Below, piece by piece: positions 1-7,596 of a DNA stretch of 64,000 nt. The stretch is from Limiplasma sp031549415 (GTDB taxonomy: Bacteria; Bacillota; Clostridia; Christensenellales; Aristaeellaceae): contig JAVBPU010000002.1 of assembly GCA_031549415.1 (NCBI GenBank), positions 83,202-147,201 on the forward strand. Reading direction: 5' to 3'. The position numbers and the translations under genes were made by a program. A model generated the notes under the pieces. The model was not told where the DNA came from. It saw nothing but the letters and a program-made list of their open reading frames with translations, and did no database searches. Position 1 is the stretch's first letter. Every line of letters begins with the position of its first letter.

Positions 1-1
1 A

Positions 2-31
2 AAGATCCTTGCAGCGGTGCGGGGGCGGTAA
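2..31 (+). CDS. possible 3' end of an upstream gene (partial)
   Basis: One frame reads KILAAVRGR and then TAA, 33 bases before the next start codon. Only nine codons are visible, so the product cannot be named. A second frame stays open to a TAG at 43-45 and could equally be the true one. It is listed because the following gene has its own ribosome site, and a gene reading in from the left is plausible. Confidence 0.25.
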   Translation, partial: KILAAVRGR

Positions 32-64
32 GAAGGACCACGTAGAGCAACAACAAGGAGGGCG

Positions 65-1333
65 ATGCTTTTGAATCCCAGGGAGCTTTTTATCACAACG
101 GGAGAAATTTTGCTGCCCCGGAAGGATGTGGACCTGACCGCCTGGGCCTGCGTGGCCTGCGACCAGTTTACGTCCCAGCCCGAATATTGGCAGCAGGTGG
201 CCTTGCAGGTGGGGGAGAGGCCCAGCACGTCGAAGCTGATTTTGCCGGAATGCTATTTGGCCGAAGCCCAGGCCCGGATTCCGAAAATCCACCAGGAAAT
301 GAGGGAATACCTGGCCCAAGGTCTGCTGGAGCGCAAGGTGCTGGACGGCTTTGTGCTTACCGAGCGCAGCACAGGCAGCGGCGCCCGGGTGGGGCTGGTG
401 GCGCTCATAGACCTGGAAGGCTATGACTACCGGGCCGGAAGCACTTCGCTGATCCGCGCCACGGAGGGCACCGTTTTGGAACGGGTACCGCCCCGGGCGG
501 CGGTGCGCAGGGGCGCGGCGCTGGAGATGAGCCACGTGATGCTTTTGCTGGATGACTTTATGCAATCCGTGGTGGAACCGCTATACCAGAAGCGGCAGAC
601 TCTTGAAAAGCTGTATGACTTTCCCCTGATGATGGAGGGAGGGCACGTGACCGGCTATGCCGTGACCGACCCCCAGGACATCCAGGGGGTGTATGAGGCG
701 CTGAAAAGGCTGAAAGAACAGCAGGGAGGGCCCTCCCCGCTACTGTATGCCGTGGGAGACGGCAACCACAGCTTGGCGGCGGCCAAAAGCTGCTGGGAGG
801 AGCGCAAGGCCCGTTTGTCTCCGGCAGAGCAGCAAAGCCATCCCGCCCGGTTCGCCCTGGTGGAGGTGGAGAATATCCATGACGACGCGCTGCAATTTGA
901 GCCGATCCACCGGGTGGTGACCGGCTATGATGGAGACACCCTGCTGGAGGAATGGGCGGCCTACGCCCAAAGCCAGGGCATGAGCCTGGCCGGCGGCCCG
1001 GATGCCCAGGAGATTATCTGCGTGCTGGAGGGCAAGGAAGTGACAGTGGGCGTTGCCGGGGAGGTGCACAGCCTCGCCGTGGGCACGTTGCAAGCCTTCT
1101 TGGATGACTGGTTGCCAGCGCACCCCACGGCCCGGGTGGACTATGTGCACGGGGAGGCGGCGGTGCGGTCCCTGACCCAGGGGGAGGGCGCCATCGGGTT
1201 TTTATTGCCAAAGCCGGAGAAGGATTCCCTGTTTGCCACAGTGCGGCAGGCGGGTGTGCTGCCCCGCAAAACCTTCTCTATGGGCGAGGCCCATGAAAAG
1301 CGCTATTATTTGGAGACCCGGAAATTGAGCTGA
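65..1333 (+). CDS. DUF1015 family protein
   Basis: This 422-residue cytoplasmic protein belongs to the DUF1015 family, recognised from its N-terminus (LFITTGEILLPRKDVDLTAWACVACDQF) in two segments: start LFITTGEILLPRK, then DLTAWACVACDQF, and from the central YAVGDGNHSLAAAK block near residues 220-235, which corresponds to the family's conserved GDG-H motif. The biochemical function of the family is not established. In Clostridia such genes often sit near serine biosynthesis genes, but no such neighbour is visible here. The start has an AAGGAGG site 5 bases upstream. No signal peptide or membrane segment is seen. It is followed by a hairpin and a convergent operon. Confidence 0.85.
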   Translation: MLLNPRELFITTGEILLPRKDVDLTAWACVACDQFTSQPEYWQQVALQVGERPSTSKLILPECYLAEAQARIPKIHQEMREYLAQGLLERKVLDGFVLTERSTGSGARVGLVALIDLEGYDYRAGSTSLIRATEGTVLERVPPRAAVRRGAALEMSHVMLLLDDFMQSVVEPLYQKRQTLEKLYDFPLMMEGGHVTGYAVTDPQDIQGVYEALKRLKEQQGGPSPLLYAVGDGNHSLAAAKSCWEERKARLSPAEQQSHPARFALVEVENIHDDALQFEPIHRVVTGYDGDTLLEEWAAYAQSQGMSLAGGPDAQEIICVLEGKEVTVGVAGEVHSLAVGTLQAFLDDWLPAHPTARVDYVHGEAAVRSLTQGEGAIGFLLPKPEKDSLFATVRQAGVLPRKTFSMGEAHEKRYYLETRKLS

Positions 1334-1360
1334 GGCGCATTCATCATGCGCATGCATAAA

Positions 1361-1386
1361 GAAAAAGGGGCTGTGCCACAGCCCCT
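1361..1386 (-). terminator. rho-independent terminator of the leftward operon
   Basis: A GGGGCTG/CAGCCCC stem with a 5-base loop is preceded on the + strand by A residues. On the - strand the stem is therefore followed by a run of U, which fits termination of the operon ending at 1466. It may also stop transcription from the DUF1015 gene, although the + strand T-run is poor. Confidence 0.75.
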
Positions 1387-1465
1387 AGCATTTGCTTGTG
1401 TCCTATGGGGTTATCAACCAGGTTTCGGGATTTTGCACCGGGTAACCGAATGGAATGGCCGTGGT

Positions 1466-2245
1466 TCACCTTTCGCTGTCGCTGATCCAAAATTCATTCT
1501 TCTTGGGGTTTGCGCAGGCCTTTTTCAGCTTTAGGGTTGCCCCAAGAAGCAGGAGTGGACTTACCTTTCGCGCTTTGGCCGGGCAATTTTTTACGCAGCG
1601 CATGCAGGCCATGCAGCGGGCATCATCGGTGTGCGCTGGGGTGTCCTTTGGGATGGCCCCGGCGGGGCATGCGCTGGCGCAACGGCCGCACCGCGTGCAG
1701 TTTCCATTTCCCTTAGGCCGGAGGGGAACCCTCTTGTACTCCCCAAGGGGAAGTTGGCCGGGGACATCGAACGCAGAGAAAGACTCCCCATTGCGGAGCC
1801 TGGCGACCAGCTGCTGGGCAAAGCCGCGCAGTTCTTCCAAATCCTGCGTGTCCGGGCGGCCTGCCCCAAACCTTGGAAGAATGGAATGCTCAGTTGCCGC
1901 CGCCACGGCGGCGATGGGGCGGAACCCGCAGGCGTTGGCGGCATTTTTTAGTTCCAGCAGCGTATTGTCGTAGGCGCGGTTCCCGTAGGTGGTCACCAAA
2001 AGGGCCCTGGCCTGGTTGCCTTGGAGGCGCTTCAAGCGCTCCAAGGCCAGGGCGGGCACCCGCCCGCCGTAGGAAGGGACCCCAATCAGGCATAAATCCG
2101 TGCTGTCAAAGCAAGTGGCGCGACTCTCCCCTTCCGGTTGGGTCAGGTCGATTTCCATTTGTGCCGGGCCAAAGGCCTGCGCCATGCACTCACATACTTT
2201 TCGGGTTCCGCCTGTGGGGCTGAAATAGATTAAGTGGATTCGCAT
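1466..2245 (-). CDS. EFR1-type flavodoxin/ferredoxin fusion protein
   Basis: This 259-residue redox protein has an N-terminal flavodoxin-like domain (about 1-150, starting MRIHLIYFSPTGGTRK, the FMN phosphate loop) followed by two 4Fe-4S clusters: CTRCGRCASACP near 182-193 and CMACMRCVKNCP near 207-218. That architecture matches the EFR1 family, which is thought to carry electrons between flavin and iron-sulfur centres; its partner is unknown. I chose the internal ATG at 2245 because GGAGGAGAG precedes it at good spacing; the upstream extension is not family-like. It is the last gene of the leftward operon, 23 bp after the CMD-like gene. Confidence 0.88.
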   Translation of the reverse strand: MRIHLIYFSPTGGTRKVCECMAQAFGPAQMEIDLTQPEGESRATCFDSTDLCLIGVPSYGGRVPALALERLKRLQGNQARALLVTTYGNRAYDNTLLELKNAANACGFRPIAAVAAATEHSILPRFGAGRPDTQDLEELRGFAQQLVARLRNGESFSAFDVPGQLPLGEYKRVPLRPKGNGNCTRCGRCASACPAGAIPKDTPAHTDDARCMACMRCVKNCPAKARKVSPLLLLGATLKLKKACANPKKNEFWISDSER

Positions 2246-2268
2246 ATCACGCTCTCCTCCATAGGCCG

Positions 2269-2826
2269 TCAACCGGGAAAAGGAAGCCGCACCAGGGCGC
2301 AAAGCAAGGCAAAGGGCAGGCCCACCACAGCCGTGAACCCCATGGCTGCGATGTACCCCAGGGAGCAGGCATGGTCTGGCGTACCCCCCAGCCTCTTCTT
2401 TGCGGAGCCCAGGGGAATGCCAAAGCAGTTCCCTGCCATAATCTCGCGAATGACCGCCAGGATCGCCTCCGCCTGGGAGTCATAGGAGGCCCTGAGCCGT
2501 ACCAGGGTTTCCGGATCAGGATTGCCCCGGCTGTCCGCATAATGCTGGGCAAACAACACCGCCCGCATCTGCTCCGGCGGCACCACGCCCATGTCACCCT
2601 CCAGGAGGCTGCGAATTTCTTCGTCCGCGACGCCTGCCTTGAGCGCCTTTTGGGCATGGGCATAGCTGCACATCTGGCAGCCATTCACCTGGGTCACGGC
2701 CAGCATCAGCCGCTCCTTAAAATCCGCTTCCACGGGAACGGCCTTGGGTTTGAGCATGGAGTAAATGGCGTTTTGCAAAATCCAAAACCCTTCTGCGGGG
2801 GAGTAGAGCTTTCTGGTTGGTTTCAT
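2269..2826 (-). CDS. carboxymuconolactone decarboxylase (AhpD-like) family protein
   Basis: The 185-residue protein is all-helical by appearance, with the family's redox motif C50-QM-C53 followed by His57 (CQMCSYAH). In AhpD-like members this CxxC with a downstream His carries thiol-dependent peroxidase-type chemistry, so a redox or peroxide role is likelier here than decarboxylation. No signal peptide is seen. It sits 26 bp downstream of the second PLP enzyme and upstream of the flavodoxin/ferredoxin protein, so the last two genes of the operon both look redox-related. Confidence 0.85.
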   Translation of the reverse strand: MKPTRKLYSPAEGFWILQNAIYSMLKPKAVPVEADFKERLMLAVTQVNGCQMCSYAHAQKALKAGVADEEIRSLLEGDMGVVPPEQMRAVLFAQHYADSRGNPDPETLVRLRASYDSQAEAILAVIREIMAGNCFGIPLGSAKKRLGGTPDHACSLGYIAAMGFTAVVGLPFALLCALVRLPFPG

Positions 2827-2852
2827 TGGCGCGTAAAACTTCTTTCTTTTTG

Positions 2853-4052
2853 TTATAGCCCTTCAAACTGATTCGCAATCCGCTCAAAGGCTTCCTTCAC
2901 AATGGTGCGGCGCGTGGGCAGGCAAATCCGCTCAAACCCCGCCCCCAATTCTGGATCAAACAATAAGCCGCCCTCTAGTACCACATTGGCATCCACATAG
3001 ATTTTCTGATGGAGTTCCTCCGCGCTCAGCCCGTACCCTCCAAAATCCATCCACAGCAGATAGGTACCTTCGGGCCGGACACAATGGACCCTGGGCAGCC
3101 GCCGTTTCACAAAATCCAACACCCAGTCAAAGGTACCGTCCAGATACTCCTTCAATTCTTCCAGCCACTCTTCTCCGCCATTGTACGCGCCGATGACTGC
3201 GGCGATGGTAAAGGGGGAGAGAAGAATCATCCCTGTTCGGGCCGCGTATTTTTGCCGAAGCTGCGGGTTTTGGATCACCACGTTGGTGGCCTTCAGCCCC
3301 GCAATGTTAAAGGTTTTGTTTGCGGCGGTACAGGTGACCAGGTTTGCCCCGTCCACCAAGGTGGCCAAGGGATGGAACACCGCGTCCCGGCGGATCAGAT
3401 CGCCGTGGATTTCATCGGCCACCACCACAACCTGATGCCGGGCGCAAATGTCATACATCCGGGTGAGTTCCTCGTCGGTCCAAATCCGGCCCGTAGGATT
3501 GTGGGGGCTGCACAGCAAAAAACAGGTGGTGTTTTCCTCGGCGGCCTTGCGCTCAAAATCTTCAAAATCAATGGAATAGTGCCCTTCTTTGTTCACCAGA
3601 TGGCTGTCCACCACGGTGCGGCCGGTACCCACAATCACCTTCACAAAGGGGGGGTAAATGGGCCGGGTTACCAGCACACCGTCCCCCGGCTGGGTGTAGG
3701 CCAGCACCGCGTGCCGCATGGCGGTAATGGTGCCATCCACATGCAAAATTTCCTCGGGCCGGATTTCCCAGCCGTGCCGCCGCCGGAACCAACCCGCCAC
3801 CGCCTGGTAATAGGCCGGGTTCGTTGCGGGATGAAGGGCTGTATACCCGTATAAGTTGTGGTCCACGACTTTTTGAATTTCCGCCTGAACGGAAGGCGGG
3901 CAGCGAAAATCCATATCCGCTGTAAACATGGGCAAGGTATCCTCGTCGGCCCGTTCCGAGATCCCCATGGCCTTGAACAGGGGCAACCCATCCCATTTGG
4001 CGCTATTGCTTCCCCGCCGGTTCACGGCCTTGTCAAAATTGTATTTTCCCAT
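2853..4052 (-). CDS. MalY/PatB-type PLP-dependent enzyme (C-S lyase or aminotransferase), copy 2
   Basis: A fold-type I PLP enzyme of 399 residues in the MalY/PatB group, which cleaves C-S bonds of cystathionine-like substrates or acts as an aminotransferase. Landmarks are FTADMDFRCPP near the N-terminus, SPHNPTGRIW, VVADEIHGDL (PLP-ring Asp) and AANKTFNIAGLKATN with the Schiff-base lysine. The start at 4052 (MGKYNFDKAV) is supported by AGAGGTGAG upstream; the longer open frame continues into the permease gene and is not real. A paralogue lies two genes upstream with an APC permease between them, suggesting uptake and breakdown of the same amino acid. Confidence 0.9.
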   Translation of the reverse strand: MGKYNFDKAVNRRGSNSAKWDGLPLFKAMGISERADEDTLPMFTADMDFRCPPSVQAEIQKVVDHNLYGYTALHPATNPAYYQAVAGWFRRRHGWEIRPEEILHVDGTITAMRHAVLAYTQPGDGVLVTRPIYPPFVKVIVGTGRTVVDSHLVNKEGHYSIDFEDFERKAAEENTTCFLLCSPHNPTGRIWTDEELTRMYDICARHQVVVVADEIHGDLIRRDAVFHPLATLVDGANLVTCTAANKTFNIAGLKATNVVIQNPQLRQKYAARTGMILLSPFTIAAVIGAYNGGEEWLEELKEYLDGTFDWVLDFVKRRLPRVHCVRPEGTYLLWMDFGGYGLSAEELHQKIYVDANVVLEGGLLFDPELGAGFERICLPTRRTIVKEAFERIANQFEGL

Positions 4053-4111
4053 TTCGCTCACCTCTTTTGATTGGAGCGCCCGGGGACGGACAGTCCCCGG
4101 GCGCGGGCGGT

Positions 4112-5446
4112 TTATTTCTGCGTGTAGCTGGGTTGCAAGTTTACTTTTTTGTTTCTCAGCAGCGCAAACAGGACTGCGCAGGACAGAATCACCACGTTGC
4201 CGATGATCTCGCTGGTGGGAGTGGACAGGATGAGGACCGCAATGGACACCAGGGCCACCACAATGGTGGCGATACAAATGGCGTTCAGCGCCTTTTTGCC
4301 AATGTGGAACCGGCTGCCGGCCCACAGTTCCGGCATGCGCTTGGGTAATTGCATGGCGGAATACGCGATGAGAGCACGGGTGGAGGTGGTCAGGATCACA
4401 GTACTGTTGGCTACGGTGGTCAGGTCAATTTTAAACAGGATGGGCACAATGCCGATGAGGTACATGGCCAGCAAAATCCAGTGGGGGGTGCCAAAGCGCT
4501 TGTTGCAGGCGGCAAACTTCTGGGGCAGCCATCCGTCCATGCAAGCTTTTTTGATGGGGAAAGTCATCATGCCGATGGAGAAGTTCAGCGTGGTGAGCAA
4601 CGCGAACATGGCCCCGCCCACAACAAAGAAAGTGGACATCACAGGGGGCATAATCACGCTGGAGCTTACGCTAAGGGGCTTGTACGCAACTTCGGCCACG
4701 GGCAGCACACCCGCCGCCACGGTGGACATCAGCGCATAGATGATGACAACACCCAAGGTGGAGGCGATGATGGCAAAGGGGATGTCCTTGGTAGGGTTCT
4801 TCGCCTCGCTGCTAAAGTTGACCACATAGGTGGCGCCGCCCACGGCAAAGGTGAGCAAAATGGAGGCCAGCATCAGGCCGCTGACGCCCTTGGTCATAAA
4901 GTCCTCGCCGCCGCCCAGGAAACCCGGCTGTACCTGGCCAATGCCAAAAGCGATGTACGCCGCAATGGCCAGGGCAAGAATCACGCACATGATGTTTTGC
5001 AAACGGGCCGCCTGCTTCACGCCCAGCAAGTGCATGCCGATGATGGCCGTGAGCACCACAAAGGAGATGATCATGGGATTCACGCCCGGAATAATGGACA
5101 GGAAATAGTCGCAGAAGGAAAGGGTGTAGATGGAGATGGCCATGGTCATGGCAAAGGTGACGAAAATGTGAATGCCTGCCATTTTTTTGCCGCTGAGCAC
5201 CGCGATTTGCGAGTACTGGCCGCCCTGAAAATTGGCGGTGCCGCCGATAAAAATCTGCGGAATAGCCGAAAAAATAATGATGGCCGCGGCGATGAGGTAC
5301 GCAATGTTTACGGACCGCCCGGTCATGCCAATGGCAATGCCCGTCATGGTCATGACGCCCACGCCGATGATTTGCCCCACCGCCATGGAGACAAGATCAA
5401 AACGGGACAGCTTTTTCGTTTCCGGGGTTGTTTCCTGATGGCTCAT
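4112..5446 (-). CDS. APC-family amino acid permease
   Basis: The 444-residue integral membrane protein has about twelve hydrophobic segments. Its N-terminal SRFDLVSMAVGQIIGVGV resembles the first transmembrane helix of APC (amino acid-polyamine-organocation) transporters, where the small-residue GxG stretch binds the substrate backbone. The substrate cannot be read from sequence. It sits 16 bp after one MalY/PatB-like gene and about 60 bp before the other, so a sulfur-containing or otherwise transaminated amino acid is a reasonable guess. The C-terminus is short and basic. Confidence 0.87.
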   Translation of the reverse strand: MSHQETTPETKKLSRFDLVSMAVGQIIGVGVMTMTGIAIGMTGRSVNIAYLIAAAIIIFSAIPQIFIGGTANFQGGQYSQIAVLSGKKMAGIHIFVTFAMTMAISIYTLSFCDYFLSIIPGVNPMIISFVVLTAIIGMHLLGVKQAARLQNIMCVILALAIAAYIAFGIGQVQPGFLGGGEDFMTKGVSGLMLASILLTFAVGGATYVVNFSSEAKNPTKDIPFAIIASTLGVVIIYALMSTVAAGVLPVAEVAYKPLSVSSSVIMPPVMSTFFVVGGAMFALLTTLNFSIGMMTFPIKKACMDGWLPQKFAACNKRFGTPHWILLAMYLIGIVPILFKIDLTTVANSTVILTTSTRALIAYSAMQLPKRMPELWAGSRFHIGKKALNAICIATIVVALVSIAVLILSTPTSEIIGNVVILSCAVLFALLRNKKVNLQPSYTQK

Positions 5447-5462
5447 AAAGGTCCCTCCATAC

Positions 5463-6644
5463 TTACAAAATCATTTGAATCCGATTCATTGCAATTTCCA
5501 GATTCCGTCGGGTACAGCCGATGTTCAGCCGCAGATGCCCCTCGCCCCCCGGGCCAAACCAGGGCCCCGGCACGGCGATGACCCCTTGCTCCGCCATGAC
5601 CCGCTTTTGGATTTCCGCGTCCGTAAGCCCTGTCTCCCGCAGGTTCAACCAGCACAGGAAGGTCCCCTCCGGCTGAATCATTTGAGCCCAGGGCAATTCC
5701 AACCGTATGAAGGCCGCCAGGAAATCCCGGTTGCCCTCCAAATACGTCAGCAGCTGGGCCAGCCAGCCCTCCCCCTCTTTGGAGTAGACGGCGCAGACCG
5801 CCTCGAGGCCAAAAGTGTTCCGGATGTCCAGGGACATGGCCAGGCACTGCTGCTGAAACCGCTTGCGCAGCGTCTCGTTTTGAATCAAAATGACGGAGGT
5901 CTTCAGGCCCGGCACGTTGAAGGTTTTCCCAGGGGCCATGCAGTAGAGGGTGTTTTCCAACGCGTGCCGCGAAACCGTTGGATAGGGCGTATGCACCGCG
6001 CCGGAATACACAAGATCTCCATGGATTTCATCCGCCACCACCAGCACTCCGTGCCTTGCACAGATGTCGTCCACCTGCTTTAGCTCTTCCTTGGTCCATA
6101 CACGGCCTACAGGGTTATGGGGGCTGCACAGCACCAACAGCTTGTTTTCCGGCTGCTTGGCTTGTGCTTCCAACAGGTCAAAATCCATCTCATAGCGGCC
6201 GCTCACCAAGCGCAACCCATTGTTGACCAAAGTTCGGCCTGTTTTGTGAATCAGGTCCGCAAAAGGGTCATATACCGGTTGCTGAATGATCACGCCGTCC
6301 CCTTCGTCCGTAAAGGCGCGGATGGCGATATTGATAGCCGCCACAACCGTGGGCGTTACCACCATCCACTCGGGCTGCGCGCTCCAGCCAAACCGGGCGC
6401 TGAGCCAGTACTGAACCGCCCGGTAGAAGGGCGCCGTGGGCGCGCAGTACCCAAAAATTTCATGGTCCACCCGCCGCCGGAGCGCCTCCACAAGAAAGGG
6501 CGCGCAAGCAAAATCCATATCGGCAATCCACATGGGAATCATGTCGTCCCGCACGGGCATTTGCAAATAGGCAGCGAGCCCTTCTTTGCGCCATTTCACG
6601 TCCTGGGTCAGGCGCCGGGGCATCTCTCTGTCAAAGTCAATCAT
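5463..6644 (-). CDS. MalY/PatB-type PLP-dependent enzyme, copy 1
   Basis: At 393 residues this is the first gene of the operon and a diverged paralogue of the enzyme at 2853-4052. It shows WIADMDFACAPF, SPHNPVGRVW, VVADEIHGDL and MAPGKTFNVPGLK with the PLP lysine. Expected activity is C-S lyase or aminotransferase in the cytoplasm. The ATG at 6644 follows AGGATGAGGTGA. The two copies differ along their whole length, so the duplication is old or the genes arrived separately; different substrate ranges are likely. Confidence 0.9.
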   Translation of the reverse strand: MIDFDREMPRRLTQDVKWRKEGLAAYLQMPVRDDMIPMWIADMDFACAPFLVEALRRRVDHEIFGYCAPTAPFYRAVQYWLSARFGWSAQPEWMVVTPTVVAAINIAIRAFTDEGDGVIIQQPVYDPFADLIHKTGRTLVNNGLRLVSGRYEMDFDLLEAQAKQPENKLLVLCSPHNPVGRVWTKEELKQVDDICARHGVLVVADEIHGDLVYSGAVHTPYPTVSRHALENTLYCMAPGKTFNVPGLKTSVILIQNETLRKRFQQQCLAMSLDIRNTFGLEAVCAVYSKEGEGWLAQLLTYLEGNRDFLAAFIRLELPWAQMIQPEGTFLCWLNLRETGLTDAEIQKRVMAEQGVIAVPGPWFGPGGEGHLRLNIGCTRRNLEIAMNRIQMIL

Positions 6645-6678
6645 TCACCTCATCCTTTTCATGGTTAGCCTTTTCATT

Positions 6679-6739
6679 TTTGTGCACAAATTACTTTAGC
6701 ATCTAAAGCAATTATAAAAAGAAAGGCTCCCGCTGTCAA
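6679..6739 (-). promoter_or_regulatory. operon promoter with overlapping palindromic operators
   Basis: Reading leftward there is TTGACA (6734-6739), a 17-base spacer, and TATAAT (6711-6716), a consensus housekeeping promoter. Abutting the -10 is an inverted repeat, TTGCTTTAG/CTAAAGTAA around a 3-base centre (6691-6711), followed by a perfect 12-bp palindrome TTTGTGCACAAA (6679-6690). Palindromes at this place typically bind repressors. The MarR-family gene 200 bp upstream is the natural candidate; that link is inference. Confidence 0.8.
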
Positions 6740-6794
6740 TAGGCAGGAGCAAAATTCCAGGAGCACAGGGTCGGTCAGGGGTTCATACTATTAT

Positions 6795-6936
6795 CCATTC
6801 AAAAACGCGACAAAATTTGCGCGGATTTTTGCTTGCCGGCAAGGAGCAGGAGCGAGGCGTAGCCAGCCGCTACGCTGAGCGACGGCGATGCTGGCAGCAG
6901 GCAAAAAAACCGCAAAGTTGTGGTGTTTTTGAGTGG
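6795..6936. repeat. 142-bp inverted-end hairpin repeat, copy 1
   Basis: One of three copies of exactly 142 bp (others at 16679 and 20943). The outer ends are inverted repeats (CCATTCAAAAACGC... and its imperfect complement), the flanks extend the pairing (TACTATTAT / ATAGTAGTA), and the centre is a conserved hairpin GCGTAGC-CAGCC-GCTACGC. No open reading frame is credible inside. It fits a MITE-like or REP-like element. This copy starts just after the MarR stop codon. Confidence 0.85.
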
Positions 6937-6946
6937 ATAGTAGTAT

Positions 6947-7420
6947 TCAGTAGGCGGGCGCATCCACGCCTTGCTCTATGAAGATTTGACGGGCCAGGAT
7001 TTCATATCGGATCAGCTTATCCAAATCCTCCGTTGCAAATTCTCGAAACAGCTGGTTCAACTCTTCCAGCTGCCGCTCATCATATTCCCGGTGGCGGGCA
7101 CAAAGCTCTTTGCCTTTTTCTGTTAGCAATACAAGGTTTCTTCGCTTGTCCTCCTGAGGCTTGACACGGATAATGAATCCTTTTTGTTCCATGCGCAGAG
7201 CCATTTGCGAGGCTGCGCCCTGGGTCACCTCCAGACGGCTGGCCAGCTCGCTCATGGTAGGAGGTTCCCCTTCGCCCACCGTCACCACAAAGTGAGCCTC
7301 CCGCATATACAGCATTTCGCCTTGGAGGTATTCCCGGGGTGTGGATAGGTATTGGGCGTGGAGTTGGGAGGAAATGCGCTTGCTCTCAAGCAATTTTTTG
7401 ATTTTTTCGGTACGTTCCAC
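6947..7420 (-). CDS. MarR-family transcriptional regulator
   Basis: A 157-residue winged-helix regulator. The helix-turn-helix lies at TMSELASRLEVTQGAASQMALRMEQKGFI, here quoted as TMSELASRLEVTQ then ASQMALRMEQKGFI, followed by the wing motif KPQEDKRRNLVLLTEKG. The proposed start is GTG at 7420, because GGGAG lies 7 bases upstream and gives the usual family length; the ATG at 7441 has no ribosome site. It probably represses the permease/PLP-enzyme operon, whose promoter overlaps palindromes at 6679-6711. Its TGA stop touches the extended arm of the 142-bp repeat. Confidence 0.85.
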   Translation of the reverse strand: MERTEKIKKLLESKRISSQLHAQYLSTPREYLQGEMLYMREAHFVVTVGEGEPPTMSELASRLEVTQGAASQMALRMEQKGFIIRVKPQEDKRRNLVLLTEKGKELCARHREYDERQLEELNQLFREFATEDLDKLIRYEILARQIFIEQGVDAPAY

Positions 7421-7483
7421 TGTGATTCTCCCATTCTTCATGGTACGGCTGTGCAAGTGTGGCTGGAAAACAGATAGAAGAAC

Positions 7484-7515
7484 AAACCCCTCAAACCGCG
7501 ATGGTTCAAGGGGTT
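7484..7515 (-). terminator. hairpin downstream of the tRNA-like fragment
   Basis: AACCCCT and AAGGGGTT arms with AAACC/GGTT inner pairs form a 13-bp stem with two mismatches around GCGAT. It lies just beyond the tRNA 3'-end fragment, as a terminator of the original tRNA gene would. A second AACCCCTTG copy at 7573-7581 can pair with the same arm across the att site. Confidence 0.5.
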
Positions 7516-7530
7516 TTGGCAAAAAACAAC

Positions 7531-7560
7531 TGGAGCTGATGATGGGACTCGAACCCAATC
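7531..7560 (-). other. tRNA-Thr-like 3' end fragment; probable attachment-site scar
   Basis: On the - strand these 30 bases read as a tRNA T-arm (GGGTTCGAGTCCC), acceptor 3' strand CATCAGC, a discriminator T and CCA. Firmicute tRNA-Thr genes commonly begin GCTGATG, which pairs with that acceptor strand. No D-arm or anticodon arm lies upstream, so it is not a working tRNA. Its position beside the integrase gene marks it as one att end of an element inserted in a tRNA gene. The other end is not in the window. Confidence 0.7.
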
Positions 7561-7596
7561 AGAAACAGCCATAACCCCTTGAAAACAACAATAAAA

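Noticed and set aside
4349..5581. 410-codon frame antisense to the APC permease
   Set aside because: His/Asp/Gly-rich translation typical of reading the reverse of membrane helices; overlaps a solid gene.
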